Notes: a model not told the origin generated them from the letters alone. A stretch of 64,000 bases of DNA from Taenia hydatigena (GCA_036345935.2 JADWOT020001383.1:1-64000), one strand, 5' to 3'; positions 36,110-50,372 are shown, counted from the stretch's first letter. Program-made: numbers and translations.

Positions 36110-38560
36110 CCACTCTATCAAAGACGAAATTTGTGAAATGAGACCTCATTTACTAAATATGGTTAAAATGTTTCTAACGTCTAACTTTCCCTCTTGTTAA
36201 AGAAGCTACAGATCCTGGATTCGAAATAAAGTTTGTTTTCTATTAGGGAAATATTTTTATAAGCACGGAGGCAACAAAGAACAGCATTAAAGGTAAATCC
36301 CGCCTATAGCATTGCGTTGAATTTGTAAATAGCTAGTTTATGGCCACCCACTTCTAGATTGGACTTGCCGAGCTCGAATCGGACTGCGAGTTTTCCACTA
36401 GCGTCACCCACATGTGTACTAACCCGCACCAATGTAGCACAACCTCCATGGTGGTACGCACACCAGAAGCTGCCACGTGGAAGGCCAATTTGGCAACGAG
36501 GAAGGCGAGCCGCGTGAGATTCTGTGACAAGGCTTAGAGCAAGTCAAATGTGAATGCGTATGTGCCACCTGGGTCTGCCCTCAGGCTTGCAGGTAGTTAA
36601 AATTTAGAGGAACAATAGTCGTGCATTCGGCAAATGCGGAAATATGGTAGGGTTTACCACAACTCACTTCTCTCTTCACTATTTTGGTGCATGCTTTGAA
36701 CTTATTAAGTCTTATTCAGGGCAAGAAGCTGCCTGTCAGTGAGGACTTTTTGATGTACTGAGCATTTACGACGCCTTTATTTTAGCGTGTATGAACCGAT
36801 AGTCCGTTACTTTTCATCATTAACGAGAAGGCGTTTTACTGATCTCCAAGGTATGGGCATAAAGTGGAATAAGTAATGAGCTGCCTATTATAGGTCTCTG
36901 AGAAATCGTTCCACTGTAAATGAATCCATGTCTTACTAATCGATCAGTACTCGATATTTCTGTCCTGCGACAATCAGTGTTAAGAACAGGCTAGATATGC
37001 GGCATGAAGTATTAGGTATTTAAATGATTTTAACCTCTCATTCAAAATGTGAGTCAGAGAGGAATGATATGATCCTAGGCTAGCAGTTCCACCGACTAAG
37101 AGAAACACTAAGCTAATGTATTAATCCTCTTACTCCTCAATCTTAAAGAAGACTAGATGTGTCCATCATGACGTGCTTCCTCATGGCCAGAAACTGGTGT
37201 AATCGTGTCGCTAACTATAACGAATACGTTAGTGGCTTATGTTAGGTCTTTTTAACGATTGAATAATACATCATCCTCCACTGTTCGGAATGCATCGCGG
37301 GTCCGCGGACGGCTTCTGTTAAATAATAATAATCAAGGAACATTCTCGCTGAGATGAAGCCTTTTTCTCACACGATTGGAGAAGGTCTGGCTTATCCACT
37401 TTTTCCACAGCATCTTGAAGGCATAAAGCATTGCTCATGATTTTAACCTTACATTATCGTGCACTGAAGTTACACTTAGACAGGAAATGCCTTCAGCTGC
37501 AGCTAGGGTGGAGATGCACCAGTTAAATAGCCACGAGGTTGGCTACAAATAAATCCTCATCCTCACCCTTAAATGCGCAAAAGCATCTAGCTGCTCCTGG
37601 CATACAGCTGACAGCGAGAATAAAGAGTCTAAGCCATCTGACTATGAACTGTTCCCCTGTGGCACTGCCGATGAGGATGATGGTCTTTAACTTACATGTG
37701 GAAGTTACGATTAGAGAGTACAGTAATTGCCTTATCTCATCTCCTAACTGCTTACTTTTGCCATTTCGATGAAAAGGTTGTAATATTGCATTGCGTCTAT
37801 CTAAAGGTCCAATAAACACCGGAGCTGACTATTTAAGTTCATTCAATTTGTCTCTTGTTCATCAAAATTTTACAAGCGAGGGCCTCATCTGTAGTAGGAG
37901 AGTGCAAGATAGCCAGTTTTATCAGCATTAGCTTTAGTAAGCTAGGTTAAACAGATGCACCAGTTTCAACCTACATGCCAAATAACTGCTACTATTGTAT
38001 GTAAAAGATTCCATGGGAGCCCATTGTCATGAGCTGATTTTTTTTGAATGTAAACGTCCTGAGTGAACAAACGTCCAAAGGAAGGCCATAAGCAAGCCGG
38101 TTGAAAGGCGGCATTACACCTCCTGGTTGAAAGGTCTGCACCCAGGGCAATGACTGCTGTGTACACTTACACCAAGCTAGGCCTCTAACAGCGAATTTTT
38201 TATCTATCGATTCAAGTTTTGATATAGCGTGAAATCTGCGCAAAGTCTTACAATTAAAACGTCTGCGATAATAGATCAGCATTTTTTGCCACTTCTCAAT
38301 GAAACAAATATTAAATTTCTGTAAATTGGTCAAACATTCCCACTCGTTTTTAAGAAAAGGAGTTTGAGTAAAAGTGATTGCATCCATGTGATTCAGAAGT
38401 TACTCTACTGTTTAAATCGCCATGCCATGAGAAGTGGGGGCATGGTTGTGGCGTTAGGAGTGCTATTTTTCACTGGAAGCAAATGAAGGCTAAATGAATG
38501 AAAACAAGTGCTTTGGAAATATTTCTATTTTCAGTGCCCTTTGTCAGCGTGTAATGCAAA
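36110..38560. other. No gene recognised
   Basis: Frames of 131 and 98 codons on the minus strand (37992-38387 and 37523-37819) are within chance length and overlap opposite-strand frames. No family, splice chain or repeat was seen. Confidence 0.4.
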
Positions 38561-38574
38561 CCAATGGCGAAAAA

Positions 38575-38640
38575 ATGCCTCAATGGACGTCCTCTTCTTC
38601 CTCTCATTGCCGTCTCTTTTGCCAATGTTGTCTCTTTCCA
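38575..38640 (-). repeat. Possible repeat-family first segment
   Basis: The minus strand from 38633, preceded by GGAAAG, reads RDNIGKRDGNERKKRTSIE, matching the spacing of DN-V, N-E and R-K in copy D (DNVETTHANEFRGKREK). No second segment was identified. Plus-strand frames at 38494-38814 cross it and are discounted. Confidence 0.3.
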
Positions 38641-38814
38641 TTAATATTAGTTCGAGCTTACCAAGCAACCAAAGGACAACTTTTCTTATCATTCTCCTGC
38701 AGAAATCGCTTGAATGATCGCCTTAAAAAGAAAGTGCAAAGACTAGCTCTTCACTTGGCAATTCTGACCATTCTGCTAAATTATTCCATCACTCGGCTTC
38801 ACATGTACCTCTGA

Positions 38815-41800
38815 AATACCTATGTGGACAAATGCCGGAATAAGGAAAAGGAGGTTTTGTCTACTTAACCGGAGAATCGTGACAGCTTCAGCAGCAGAAA
38901 AGCGCTCATTGTTCTCCGCTCCATGGCAAGTGCAATAAGCTGAGATCATACAAGCATGAAAAAGACTGAGCGGATTTCTGAATTTGAGTGAATGCACTGA
39001 GTGAGTTCCACTGCTGAATAGTTGGTAAAAAAGTTGTAAGTCGAATGTAGGCTGCAAAACTTTCGTTTTATTACTGCTTGTCTGGTGAGTCAGACCCGCT
39101 TCTCCCTCCTTTGAAAACTAAATTTGTTGTCTCACTACAACGGAACAGCTATTAGCAGAGACTCTTTACCGCGTACTTAATAGCCGCACATGAAAAGACC
39201 AGTCGCTAAGACTGCCCACTCCTTAAATAAACACTCAAAAAAAGAGGGCTCAGATATTAAACCAAAATCAGTTGTCGTGGTTTTTACATTCTAGTGTGAA
39301 AGGACTGGGTCCCTTTTAAGCACAATCAAAACACATTTCCTAAAGCACTTTTATTTTTAACTTAAGGCAAGGTAAGCTATCTACGAGACTTGTATGTTAT
39401 ATGAAACGAATTTGGATTAAACCGAACCTTCCAAGTGTATTAATTTACGTCTTTAAATGCATTTTAGCGAAAATTGTTGCTTAGCCCCAAGCCACCTCAA
39501 AATTTGGGGGCTATTCTGCAGCTTGCTATTTAAATTATAGGTCGACAATGGGAGCTCGTGCTTGCAAAATATTTCGGTGTTATTTGACTCTCACGTCTAT
39601 AGAACTGGTGAACAGACAGGAGGATCATTTTTCCTTAAAACACCCCTATCAATTTTTCTTTGTCCCCAAAATGACATCATTTGACATCATTTTTTTAATT
39701 TGAACGGCCGCAATGGAAGCGGGTAAAAGGGAAAAGGAGTCATCATTGCATCAGTAAGGACAATGTTGGCTAGTCCAGATACTCTTCGTAGTTTTGATGC
39801 TTAGTATACGATTTGCATGCGCACTTAGCTGGGACGTCAAAGCATTTATTCGACCATCTCGAGCCCTTTTGCTAACTTCTTTTTACCGATTTCGCGCGCG
39901 GTAACCCACGGCAACTTCACAACTTCTTATCCCTTAATAGAGTGATATTTAGACAGCATTAAGCATTAAGGTTGCAGTATGGCGAAAACAGATGCCTGCT
40001 TTCTATAATTCCTACCTGGCATAACTCTTTTTGACGGCGAATCATGGCGTTTGTTATGGCACAAATCTATCCACGCAGCGGATTTTCCTTTCAGAGGAGT
40101 AAGATGACTGCAGCAGGATTCTCTATCACAGAGGCAGGGAAACTCGCGATTTCATTATATTCTGCGAAGAAGCCGCCTTTTATATACCCAAATCTAGTAA
40201 TCCATAATTGGATTAAGTGAGCCCTCTCTGATTGGATCATAGTCGAAGTGAGTTGGATAGATAAGTAGAATTACGGTGAGCAGTGGCAGGTGGACGGGCT
40301 ATGCAATTAATCTATGCTTCGGCAGTAGTCGTGTGGGCCTAATTATGCCTCCTTAAGGACAAGTTTGGGCGATCCCTTCCTCACGTTCTGCTCACAAATG
40401 CATTGTAAAGTATGGTAACATAGTACAACATGAGGTGAAGGTTAAGGACGTTACTGAATGTTGGTGCAACGAAGCCTACCTTTCCGCCAAAAAGTGCATT
40501 TACGCTTTTAAATGGCAAGTTTTTAACAATATGCGTTGGTCTTTTATCTGTGCTTAATTATCCACATTAAAATATTATGACTGCTATAGACATTAGTGGA
40601 ATGCGAGCTAAAGCCTATTAATGCAAGTAAAACATGAAGCTTGCTTGCAGAAATCAAGGAATATTTTCGACTGCCTCTCAGCACCTTGCATCTTCAGTGG
40701 GCGTAAGGCGATTTTTAAGGCTTTCAAGTGCTAAGCGTGACTTTAATATCGGGTCCGCTATTTGAGCTTTTGCTGATTTGTCTGTTTCATGTGTATCTAT
40801 AGCTGATCGTTAAAGTTATTCGCCTTAACACATATATTGAGGCTTTTTTGGGTGCAGTGGTGAAACTATCGCATGAGCCCCTTCAGCCTTCTTGAAGAAT
40901 GCGAGGACTTGCATGCATGCTGTGCGAATCATTCACCTTAGTGTAGGATTGGGTGCATGGGTATGGGAAAGATAGCGTATAATTCTTCTGTCAATGAACT
41001 TTAAAAACTGCGGTGGTTACAGGATAGTCTTATCGACTGAAGCCTTTGAATTGCACCCAAATAATTGGTGCCATGCATAAACCATATAAATTACCCCCTC
41101 TGGCTCGGTTTCGTAAAATAGTGCCATCAGGAAATTCAGAGATCGTATCACTCTGCCATTCCATTTACCAGATCATCGGTAGGTGTATCAGAAGAAATTC
41201 GTACGAATGTAGGTGGTTATGAACCTAAGTCTAACTTTACTTTACGGTTCGCAAATGAGTCTGCCTCACATACGATAAATTTTCACTACCTTTTCCATCG
41301 GCTAAAAATGGCAAACCAAATGCTATCAAATTTTGCCGAAAGATGTAAAACCATGAGAGTTTTTGCTTAACAGAAGGTAAAATAATGACATTTAGAAAGG
41401 GTGTCGGTTACTAAAGGCTGGTGCAGAACACTCGACTACAACACCGAATGTGAGCCAAGTCACACAGGCCAGGATGTAATATCCCAGGGAGAATGCTAAC
41501 GCTCAAATTCAAGCTACATTGCTGCTTGAAATGAAAAAATGGTCGACACCGGCGTGACCGGCAAGTCGCCTCAGATATTATCTTGTTTTATTGAAAGCTT
41601 GATGACTTGTATTTACAAATATCACAAGGCTCTCACATGATGGTTACATTAGTGGCATGTAGGAATTCAGCGTCTTTTGAAAAGCCGTTTTATACTAGGG
41701 CCAACTAGGGATGAGTACTTGGGCTTGTCGTCGCCTACTACCATTGTCTTTTAAATAGAAGGAGAAGAATACGTGTTTTCGAAGTTAATTTGCTTGAGTC

Positions 41801-44800
41801 ATTGATGAGATGGAAGATTGGCTGCTTTTTTGGAAAGGATCAGATTGCGTTTCTCTTGCATTTGAGTAACCACGTTACAAATCTCTTCTCTACCGTCCAC
41901 CACATTCAGACAGCCCTTATCAGGATCTTGGGCCGAAATTAGCAAAAAGCAGTCCTGACATTCAAGTCCATGTCCTACGCATTCGTAAACAAGCAACACC
42001 AATGGCTATTTCTTTATACCCGTATGTTAGAATTGCCAAAAATAACGCGTAGGAAATGTGGAACCAATAGTCGATTACCTGGTCTAACGAATCGTCAATT
42101 AGCACCAATAGTTATCACTCCTTCCACCGCGAACCTATTCACAAGACCTAAAAATTTATTTTGGTTTAAGAAATTTGCTCAGCTTTAGACCGAATCGCGT
42201 GGACTCAACCGCAAATGCTTATTATTGATAAAGACCTTTCTTTTTTTGAAGCCAGTTTAGCTTCCCAGAAAGTTGATATAAATTTTCGTTCTTCCCGGTA
42301 TTCATCCACAGCATATATTATTGCAAATCGCCGAAGAAAAAGTGTAATAAGTAACTGACATATGCATAAGAGTAGTGCATCAACGTTTCAAGGAACTGTT
42401 CTCTGCATTGTCTAAATACTACGGCCAATGAAGCGGCCAACGTAAGGGATGAGCGAAAGCGACCCCTTGGTTGGTTAGTGACTAAACGATAAATAACTGG
42501 GCATGGAGGGTCCAGAGTCCAGCAGCAACTGGCAGCATGACAATGAAGCTCGCGCATGGCTACGGTCAGGATTAACGTTTGTGCAGCTCACGAACTGAAG
42601 TTAGTTCGGGTAGAATTCAAAGGCCAACGTAGTTATTGCACATTTTCTTAAATGTCAAAATTACCACTTTAAGGGGAAGACGGAATATTTCCTTTACACT
42701 TCGCCTCTACTGCCGACGACTGCGCTAAAGGAAACAATCTCCATCGGCAAAAGTCGCTTGACCTTTGCACCGCATTTTTCGCTGCAATGCGATTCGCGAG
42801 GAGTGATCAGAGGGTATCGAGCACTTGAGGGCAAGGGTATGAAAGGGAAATGAGGATGAGAATCTATTTGCCGTTGAGTTGGTGGTAATTTCCTTAAGCA
42901 GATAAATAAGAAGTCCAGAAGTGGATGGAAGAATGGATTAGAGTTTATGTCCAGCGCGCACTACAAATTTTTTTGGCTTGATGGAAATGTAACTCCTCTG
43001 TAGTCACCAAGAAATCTCCGCAGCGAACCTCTAGTGCTTCTAATTTTGCTTGTTAACAATCTTTAAGAAAATATCATTAGGAAGGTAGCCTAAAAATGGG
43101 GAAAATTCTACATCAAGAATATTAAAACGATATTTTGTCAAAACATTTACGAAGTGTTCTAGGTGCTTGTCTGATTGACTACAACAACTGGCAGTACCGT
43201 ATTTTGTAAAGTTTTAATGTAGGTTAGTTCCATGTCAATCAGGAGACAAGACGCAAGCAGGAGGGTAAATTTACGGGCCGACTTTGCTTAATACATTATG
43301 GGATATGTCGATGCTAGTGTATTCCCTCAAAAATGTTCCTGAATGTTTTAGAAGATGTGATAGCGCTGCTGTAAAACCGGCAATCAGCCTCAAGTAAGAG
43401 AACACAGCCGTACTCGCCGTCTGACCTAATATCGACACCACGGTTGTATATCTAATTAATCAGAAATACAACTGCAATGTGTGCGCTTATCGGTGGAATG
43501 GGTAATTGGCATGCCTGCATTTTGATATAAAATAGCTAAAACTAAAATATAGCTTTGAAAGTATTTTGTAATGCTTGTACCTTGACGCCCATTTTGTAAA
43601 GTGTCATTGGATGTTTGAATTCGTTTACTAAGGATGCATACGAAGAGGATTTTTGACATACGGTTATAAATGACTGAAATGGATCAAATGATGACGTCGC
43701 AAGGCGATGTCTTCTTCTTTTTATCCACATTTCTATCCTGTAAATAGAGAAACGCTCGGGAAATTAATACGACTCGGATTAGTTGATCTGCTTGTGGGCA
43801 GATGGTTAATTGTTAAATTGTAGTCGTTCATTTACTTACACACACATAAATCATGAAACCCGTCGGTCATAGGCAATGGTGGTGTTCATCGTTTTCCTAA
43901 CTTATTGAAGGTTATTCAATATCTTAGTTACGTGTTCTTCTGCCGTAAACCTTATTTGCTTTATGATATGGTGATCTCACAGACCTATTAGAGCTATTGT
44001 GAAACGGATGGATAGCAAGCAGGAGCAGGATTTAAGCAAACGAATGTGGATAACTCCTCACTAGTCCGGCATGGCACGCTTAATTGTATGGACATCGTTA
44101 ATTAAATCAAGCACCACATTACATTTAAAAAGATTCAACGTTCAGTGACGCAGGTGCCAGTCAAGATCGGTGGATCGTAATTAGCTAAGTACACTTTTAA
44201 CTGCACCTGTGCTGACCTTGGGCCTGTGTATGAGAGTGAATGCACGTGCATACGTGTGGGCGTGAGTGATTAGAACGTGGGTTATCGCCTAATAGCAGTC
44301 TTTTAGCTAATTAGTGTCTCAACTTCATGAAATTCTCTCACCAATCCACCAACACAGACCTAAAAGTTATGTGTACTTGGGATCCTTAAAAGGTCAAAAT
44401 CTATTTCTTTAGCTAGAAAATGGGTTCCAAAGCAACTTGTCAACTTGTGTAACGGAGCTAAGACTGGAACACATTAGTTGGGTCGAGGTGAACGAAGTAG
44501 GAGGCTGATTCTGCAGATGGTAAATATTTCAGCAGCCCGAGTCATTAAAGAACACCTGGATGTCCATCTTCAAAAGTACTATCTGGCGCACAAAAATCTA
44601 AGTCCAAATGCCATAGACTGCAGCCTAGTCAATAGTAGGTGGGGTTCATCCTCAAATAAAACATGAACGTGGCAGAAGCCTTGCATTCAAACATCTGTAA
44701 AGCCACAATTTAAGCAGGGTTTGTCTCAGATTAAGCGCTATTTTATGGCTAGTGCCTAAAATCCTGAAATTGCATAGGAGGCAGCTATACGGACTTCTTT

Positions 44801-47530
44801 CGCTAACAAAAAATAAGCCTATGATGGACGGTAATTTCTACACCGGATGAGTCTAATCTGCTCAGTACCGCTAACCAATTAGGGGCTTGTAGTAGCATGA
44901 AGGAATGCCTCATTGCTCACATGCGCTGCTGGTAAGAATGGCTTAGCCTATACACCCTTGATTGGCCTGATCGTGAGGACTCGCGTCATGTGGTGAAGCT
45001 GAAGGCTAAAAGGGGATGTGCGCTTTGCTGAATGCACCGTTATTGGCATGACTAAGTATAATGAAGCACCCATTCGAGTGATCCATTAAAGATAATGCGC
45101 AAAATGTATTTATTAATAGGAAAACTGGCAGCAGGCATATCTTCTACTAGGCTGCAGGATTTTAAGCCTTCCATGTAGACGTCGGGCCCAAATGGAATGA
45201 TTTTAAATGCGGCAGTAGCGTTGATTTATATTTCCTCGGTTAAAAACGCTTTAGGTATAATCAAATTGCAAGCAGGGCTCGCTCAAGTAACAATGCCTAG
45301 TACACAGCAAGCTTTCGATTCCCTCACTGAGACCATTTTTAATCTATGAATTTCGCTGACCATGTCCTTTAGAGTTTAGCATTCACTGCAGCCATCCCAT
45401 AATCATTGTCTACTCCAGTTTGTGTTACCAATGAATCAGTATGAAAATAGGGGATGAGGGGACAGATCCAAGTCTAAGCGTATTGATGGTGATGGTAATT
45501 ATGCAATTTTAAGGGCTAGTAAGTCTAAAACTCTCACTGAAGTCTTGACGTCCTGCTCCAATTTCAGGAATTTTATGCTATGATTGGTTCTGTCTAAAAA
45601 GAGTCATGCGCATTGCTAATTTTGGATAGGCATATGAGAGACATTCTTCCGGCGCCATACCCCTTGGATGTCAGCAAAATCTATAGAGAATGTCAAGAGA
45701 ACTGTAGCAAAAAGAGTTTTCATACAGGCGCGAGTGACTTTGGCAGGGTAGAGCGCAATCGTTAAGTGGTGCCTCGAGTGCTTTTGAGTTCCAACTATTT
45801 CACATCCTCGATAACACCCCACAAGTGGCTGCTTTAATGCTTAGGTGCCACGATTATTTATTACTCGAATTTTTCACAGCCAAGTGACTGAGCATCCCGG
45901 CATCCTGCAGGGATCAATGTCATCTGTAAGTCAGGCCTTTGCACTATCGGATTCCACGTCTTTGTGCGTTAATACACTCCATCGAACCCATGATATGTGT
46001 GCTGTTTGTTTAACTGTCACTGAATGCTGCACGGACCCCGATTCCAATGATGCATATTTGCATATAAGTCGGAATGTCCTGATTTGATTTAACGGAATTG
46101 CGAAGATGAATCTACTGTCAATAGGTTTATGTGAAAGCGTTTTGCAAAGAAGCCTTCGTTTAAGTGCACTACAGGGTGAGAACTGATTCGCTCATTACAG
46201 ATTAAGGATACAACGTCATAAGCATTTCATAGTAAGCGGCCAAACTGTGCATTTGCTAAGAAAATTGGGACTGTCGCCGTTTCGATGCCATGTATTTGGC
46301 ACAAATCATGTTCAGCTGTAAGTTATCAACTGTGAAGGCGTGCCCTTAAGCTTGCACCCACTTAATTTTTACGCTCCTGTGATGCTTGGCTTGTTTACTT
46401 GAATGCTAGAATACATTAGAAAGACAGCTGACATCGCGCTTAATTCAAGTGCTTAAGTCAGCACAATTTTTGATTCCTGCATTTCAAATTAAACATTAAT
46501 CAAACCAAGTGGTCCGATGACTTTATCATTGAGTATTTCGGTCTGATGCACGAGGCAATACTGGTTTGGTTTCGTGGAATTCTAATTTAAGATTAAGCAT
46601 ATTGTTCCAGATTAATCCGGCATAGTAAAAGCAAAAGACTTATGGAACTGGCAGTAAGGACTTTGAAGCCTTTGTCTCGATACCTCTAGCCCTATCATTT
46701 GAATTGTAATGCACGCGTCCTCTGTTTTCCCACCTTTAATGAATTATGAGATTTGTGGTGACGTGAGTACGAGATGCGCAAGGCGTGATACCAAGTACAG
46801 ATTTCCTCACTTAAGTCGAAGGTGCTTAGTCCCGCTTTCCAATGTTCACAGAATCCACTAACACTGTATGCCTGAGCGTGAGAGGGAGTGGCGATACGGT
46901 AGTATAACATGATGCAAAATAAATGATTATTTAGTGATGGCCAAAGCTGTGCAAAGACACAAATAACTAGCGTTGCGAAGTTGTGAAGCAGTCCATAGCG
47001 ATTGCCTCGAGAACATGATTGTTAGTGTTTCATATTATGTGTGCTGCTGCTACACTTTACGGTTGTCAAGGTACCGGCGTAAGTGCGTCCCTAACTTCTT
47101 TGCAAATCAACAGCAGGCTGACTACGTTTGAGGTGGTTTCTTAATAAGTTTCTTTTGCTAACGTAAAAGAATGGATTATGATTACAGTAATCGGTACTAA
47201 TAAATTTAGATTGGGAGCACTTTCCATACTTTGCGTCATCACGACTAGCCTCTCTAAGGCACATTTTGGTCCTAACACTACAGTGAAATTGACCTATTAT
47301 GTTCAAACCATAAATAAGCCAGTGGATCACGACTCCTTGTCTTTTTATCCAGCTTAGATTATGCGCTAAATGCCACCTGGCTCAGTATTTTCGTTTCAGG
47401 TAATTCGAATAAGTGACCATATTTAGACGAGACCAACTGCTTTTTTTGCCAAAGCATCGGACTCCTTTTTAGTCGTTATCACTTCAACAAACGTTACCCT
47501 GTCCTCCGTTGCACTTGACTCATGATTCAA
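38815..47530. other. Long stretch with no recognised gene
   Basis: About 8.7 kb hold only scattered frames below 95 codons, most overlapping on both strands. The direct repeat TGACATCATT occurs twice at 39669-39690, and a 12-base palindrome around CACGTG lies at 44240-44251. Nothing else merits annotation. Confidence 0.4.
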
Positions 47531-47589
47531 TTATTCCTGTCCTTACCTCCCTTTCTCTCCTCTTTCCTTCGTTTCAAGTAAAGGTACAC

Positions 47590-47636
47590 GACAAGGTAAT
47601 TTTCGCACCACTGAACTTGCTGTCACTTCCCTTTCT
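47590..47636 (-). CDS. Possible short exon behind a strong acceptor
   Basis: The minus strand shows TTGTTTTGTTTCGTATTTGCAG, a strong polypyrimidine-AG acceptor, ending at 47637. The following bases read REREVTASSVVRKL, comparable to EMKRVTAEELDK in repeat copy D. It is on the same strand as the candidate secreted precursor and about 225 bases beyond its stop. It could belong to a repeat copy or to a neighbouring gene; evidence is thin. Confidence 0.25.
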
Positions 47637-47861
47637 CTGCAAATACGAAACAAAACAATGCCGAATTTAAAGCAGGATTTATTAAAAGGCAATCGTTTCA
47701 AAATAATCATGTATTTACACTTATAGCAATGAATAAAATACAAACATTGAGCTCAGTCATTTAGATTATGTGAACCTGTTCACGAGGGAAAGTCGTGGCA
47801 CAGAAAGCAGTTAAGGCAAAGCGGGTCAGTTACGCTACTTTTAAATTGTCTAGGCATGAAG

Positions 47862-48194
47862 TTAGTGGCGAAGATGTACAAGTTTTATGGATGGCCAGCA
47901 CCGTTTCTTTCCAGTTTTAAAATCATAGATACATTTATAATAAATTGAAAGACGACGCGGCTTAGCTGACACGAGGATATCTGAGCTCTCATCATCCCCG
48001 TTGGTTTCACTGCTCGCTTTGCTCTCGCCTATTATCCCGACCACTTCTCTGTCCCCTAGAAGGTTAGACACGTAGGTTAGGTACATCTTCAGCCTTGACT
48101 TTGCCCCACTAATCGCTTCAATGGAGGTAAATGCGGGATGTGTGGCGAAAGTGAGGAGAAATAAAAAGGAGGTTAGGGCCGGTAGTGGTCTCAT
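47862..48194 (-). CDS. Candidate secreted amidated-neuropeptide precursor, 110 aa
   Basis: The frame starts at ATG 48194, with an in-frame TAA four codons upstream, and ends at TAA. Residues 1-24 (MRPLPALTSFLFLLTFATHP and AFTS) form a classic signal peptide: a basic start, a Leu/Phe core and a small-residue end. A spacer of about 50 residues with an acidic stretch (TNGDDESSD) follows. KPRR at 78-81 is a basic cleavage site and GKKR at 95-98 is a typical amidation-plus-cleavage site, so residues 82-94 (LSIYYKCIYDFKT) could be released as an amidated peptide in the regulated secretory pathway. A second Cys-Trp follows at 99-100, so an 11-residue disulphide loop (Cys88-Cys99) is an alternative reading. 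No strong donor lies inside the frame. I recognise no known peptide family. The domain order is seen; the function is inferred. Confidence 0.5.
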   Translation of the reverse strand: MRPLPALTSFLFLLTFATHPAFTSIEAISGAKSRLKMYLTYVSNLLGDREVVGIIGESKASSETNGDDESSDILVSAKPRRLSIYYKCIYDFKTGKKRCWPSIKLVHLRH

Positions 48195-48199
48195 GCCGC

Positions 48200-50370
48200 G
48201 GGATTACACACGTGATGCTGATTACGTCAGGTATGCTTTGTGTACGCAAGACAGGACTATTTACGGGTGTCTCGAAAGGATTGTTTATCCTTCAGTTCTC
48301 CTGTTTACGCTGTTCAATGTGGATTCCCAGGATCAGTACATCCTCCTACAGCTTGGCTAACCCTGCGATTGAAAAGTAATACAATGCAAGGCAAACTAGG
48401 TCAGACTGCTTAGAACAGACCTAGATGTCTTTTGCTTCCTATTCCGCACTAATATTGTCAAACAAATCGCATTTCAAGAATTGAAGCGATGCATTCCGAG
48501 CAATTGCTATTGTTCTTTCTACGCATGATGTGCACAAGACACAATCACGCCTTAACTTAGGCCTCTTGACTTCGGCGGTAGCGTGTTCTAACGAACATTC
48601 AAGTGTCTCCATAAGTTGTGCTTGCAGCTTCATGCTTCGTAAAGCAAAACGAATGGGGACCTTTAATTAATCTCGCGGTCACAATGACAATGTTTGTTTT
48701 AAAGCATGGTTAATTTAATCTGCTTATGCATTTGATACACATTTAACAGATTCTTGGATAGTGAAATCATATGTGTTAAAGCCGCGCATAAAAATGTGGA
48801 TCATTCAATGCCACCTTGGACTCGAGTAGTGTCCCTCATAAAATTTTAAGATTTCAAAAGTAATTTTACAAGCCTTATTTACCACCCTTTGTCACCTACT
48901 AGACTTTGTTTTGACGGAAGTTAACCTCAAGTTGCTTCACCATTTAAATCATGCCATTTGTGTGCCAACTCCTGTGCCTCACTTGCTGTATCGAAGAAAA
49001 TTTGATTGTGGTTCCCCTTCTTCCATTAATTTATTTTCTTTGAAAGTCCGTCTCCCATTTAACGCTCTTGGTCGTGCCAACTAGACTGATCCTTTTTAAG
49101 TGACATTTATTGACTGAAATCGTTGTTGCATCCGCTTGTCCATAGTTGATGTTACGGTTGCAAGCTTTAGCACCTCAACTACGTATGCCTTTATAGCAAA
49201 AAGCATCAAAGGAAAAAGTGAAATGATGATGATTTTAGTGAGATTAACCAAAATCAGAAAAAAGGCAAGAAATTCGCCTTCGTATCATGGCGTTTGCCGT
49301 GATTCGACTACATTTATCTGCATTCCAAAATGCGTTTGCAGCATATTTTAACGACGATGGCTTGTCATCGTCAGAGGGAAACAAGAAATGCAACTATTGT
49401 TGAGCAAAATTTTATTAAATTTAATCTGAAAGTGTTCGCGTGAGTGATGTAGTGCGAAGGTGCAAGTGCCGACAACAGTTGGAATAAAGTTTCTCGCCTG
49501 TCCACCCATAAAACAGTTTTTCTTAAATTAATCTTTGGAATCTTTCTCGATCTCAGATCAAAGCAAAACAGGTCGGATCAAGACCAATTAGGTAATACCA
49601 AAGGAGATCGCCTAAAAATTTTATTGTAAGTGGCCCGATTTTAATGAATTTATCTGCCCTGGAATACGTGGAGACAATTTTTTCCGGCAAGGGAACCTAA
49701 AACAGTCAAATTACAACTCCGTGATACTTTTACACCGTTGGGATCCAGCGTTGATCAGAAGTGTTTTTTCTCTTCATTTTATTATTTTATAATGATATTT
49801 TAGGGTTAGTTGATATTTGTGGACTCTCTTTTGATAAAAAAATCAGAAAATGGCGCTGCTATGATGACGCGGCCTTCTTAATCGGTTTTGACGAGAAATG
49901 GAATTCTACAGCTTGTTGTCTTCCATAATTGTTAACTGACGCTCTTAAGTTAGTGCCAACACCTCCAGTCTTCAAAGCGTTTTCCTTTCGATGGAAGCAC
50001 ATTAGCTGTAAATTCATCGCACAGCCTACTTGTTAATTTGCAACGCGCAAGTTTAATCGAAAAGACGCACAAGTTAGGTTTCTGCAGGCATAATCCAACT
50101 TTTAGTGCCAACGCACAAAATAACGGAATAAAACCTGGCTTTTGAATTTCTAATAAAAGATGCCACATGAGCTCAATAACAGCAAGAACGCGCATGTTCA
50201 TCGTACTTTTATGTCATTGAAATTGACATCGTTAGTCTCCTTGCTTTTAAGGCACTAACTCAATGAGTAAAATATCTTCAAAAAAATAGTTTTATGTAGT
50301 CGATGCCTTAGAAACATTCTTTTTTTCTTGCTGGCCTTAACTGGCTCTATCAAAAGGCAAATTAGGCAGT
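48200..50370. other. No gene recognised
   Basis: Presumed upstream flank of the candidate peptide gene plus intergenic sequence. Frames are short and no TATA-like promoter could be assigned with confidence. Confidence 0.35.
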
Positions 50371-50372
50371 AA

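Noticed and set aside
47862..48194. Melanin-concentrating-hormone-like ring (Cys...Cys-Trp)
   Set aside because: Ring size and residues between the cysteines do not match, and the GKKR inside the ring would be cleaved. Only the general precursor layout is kept.
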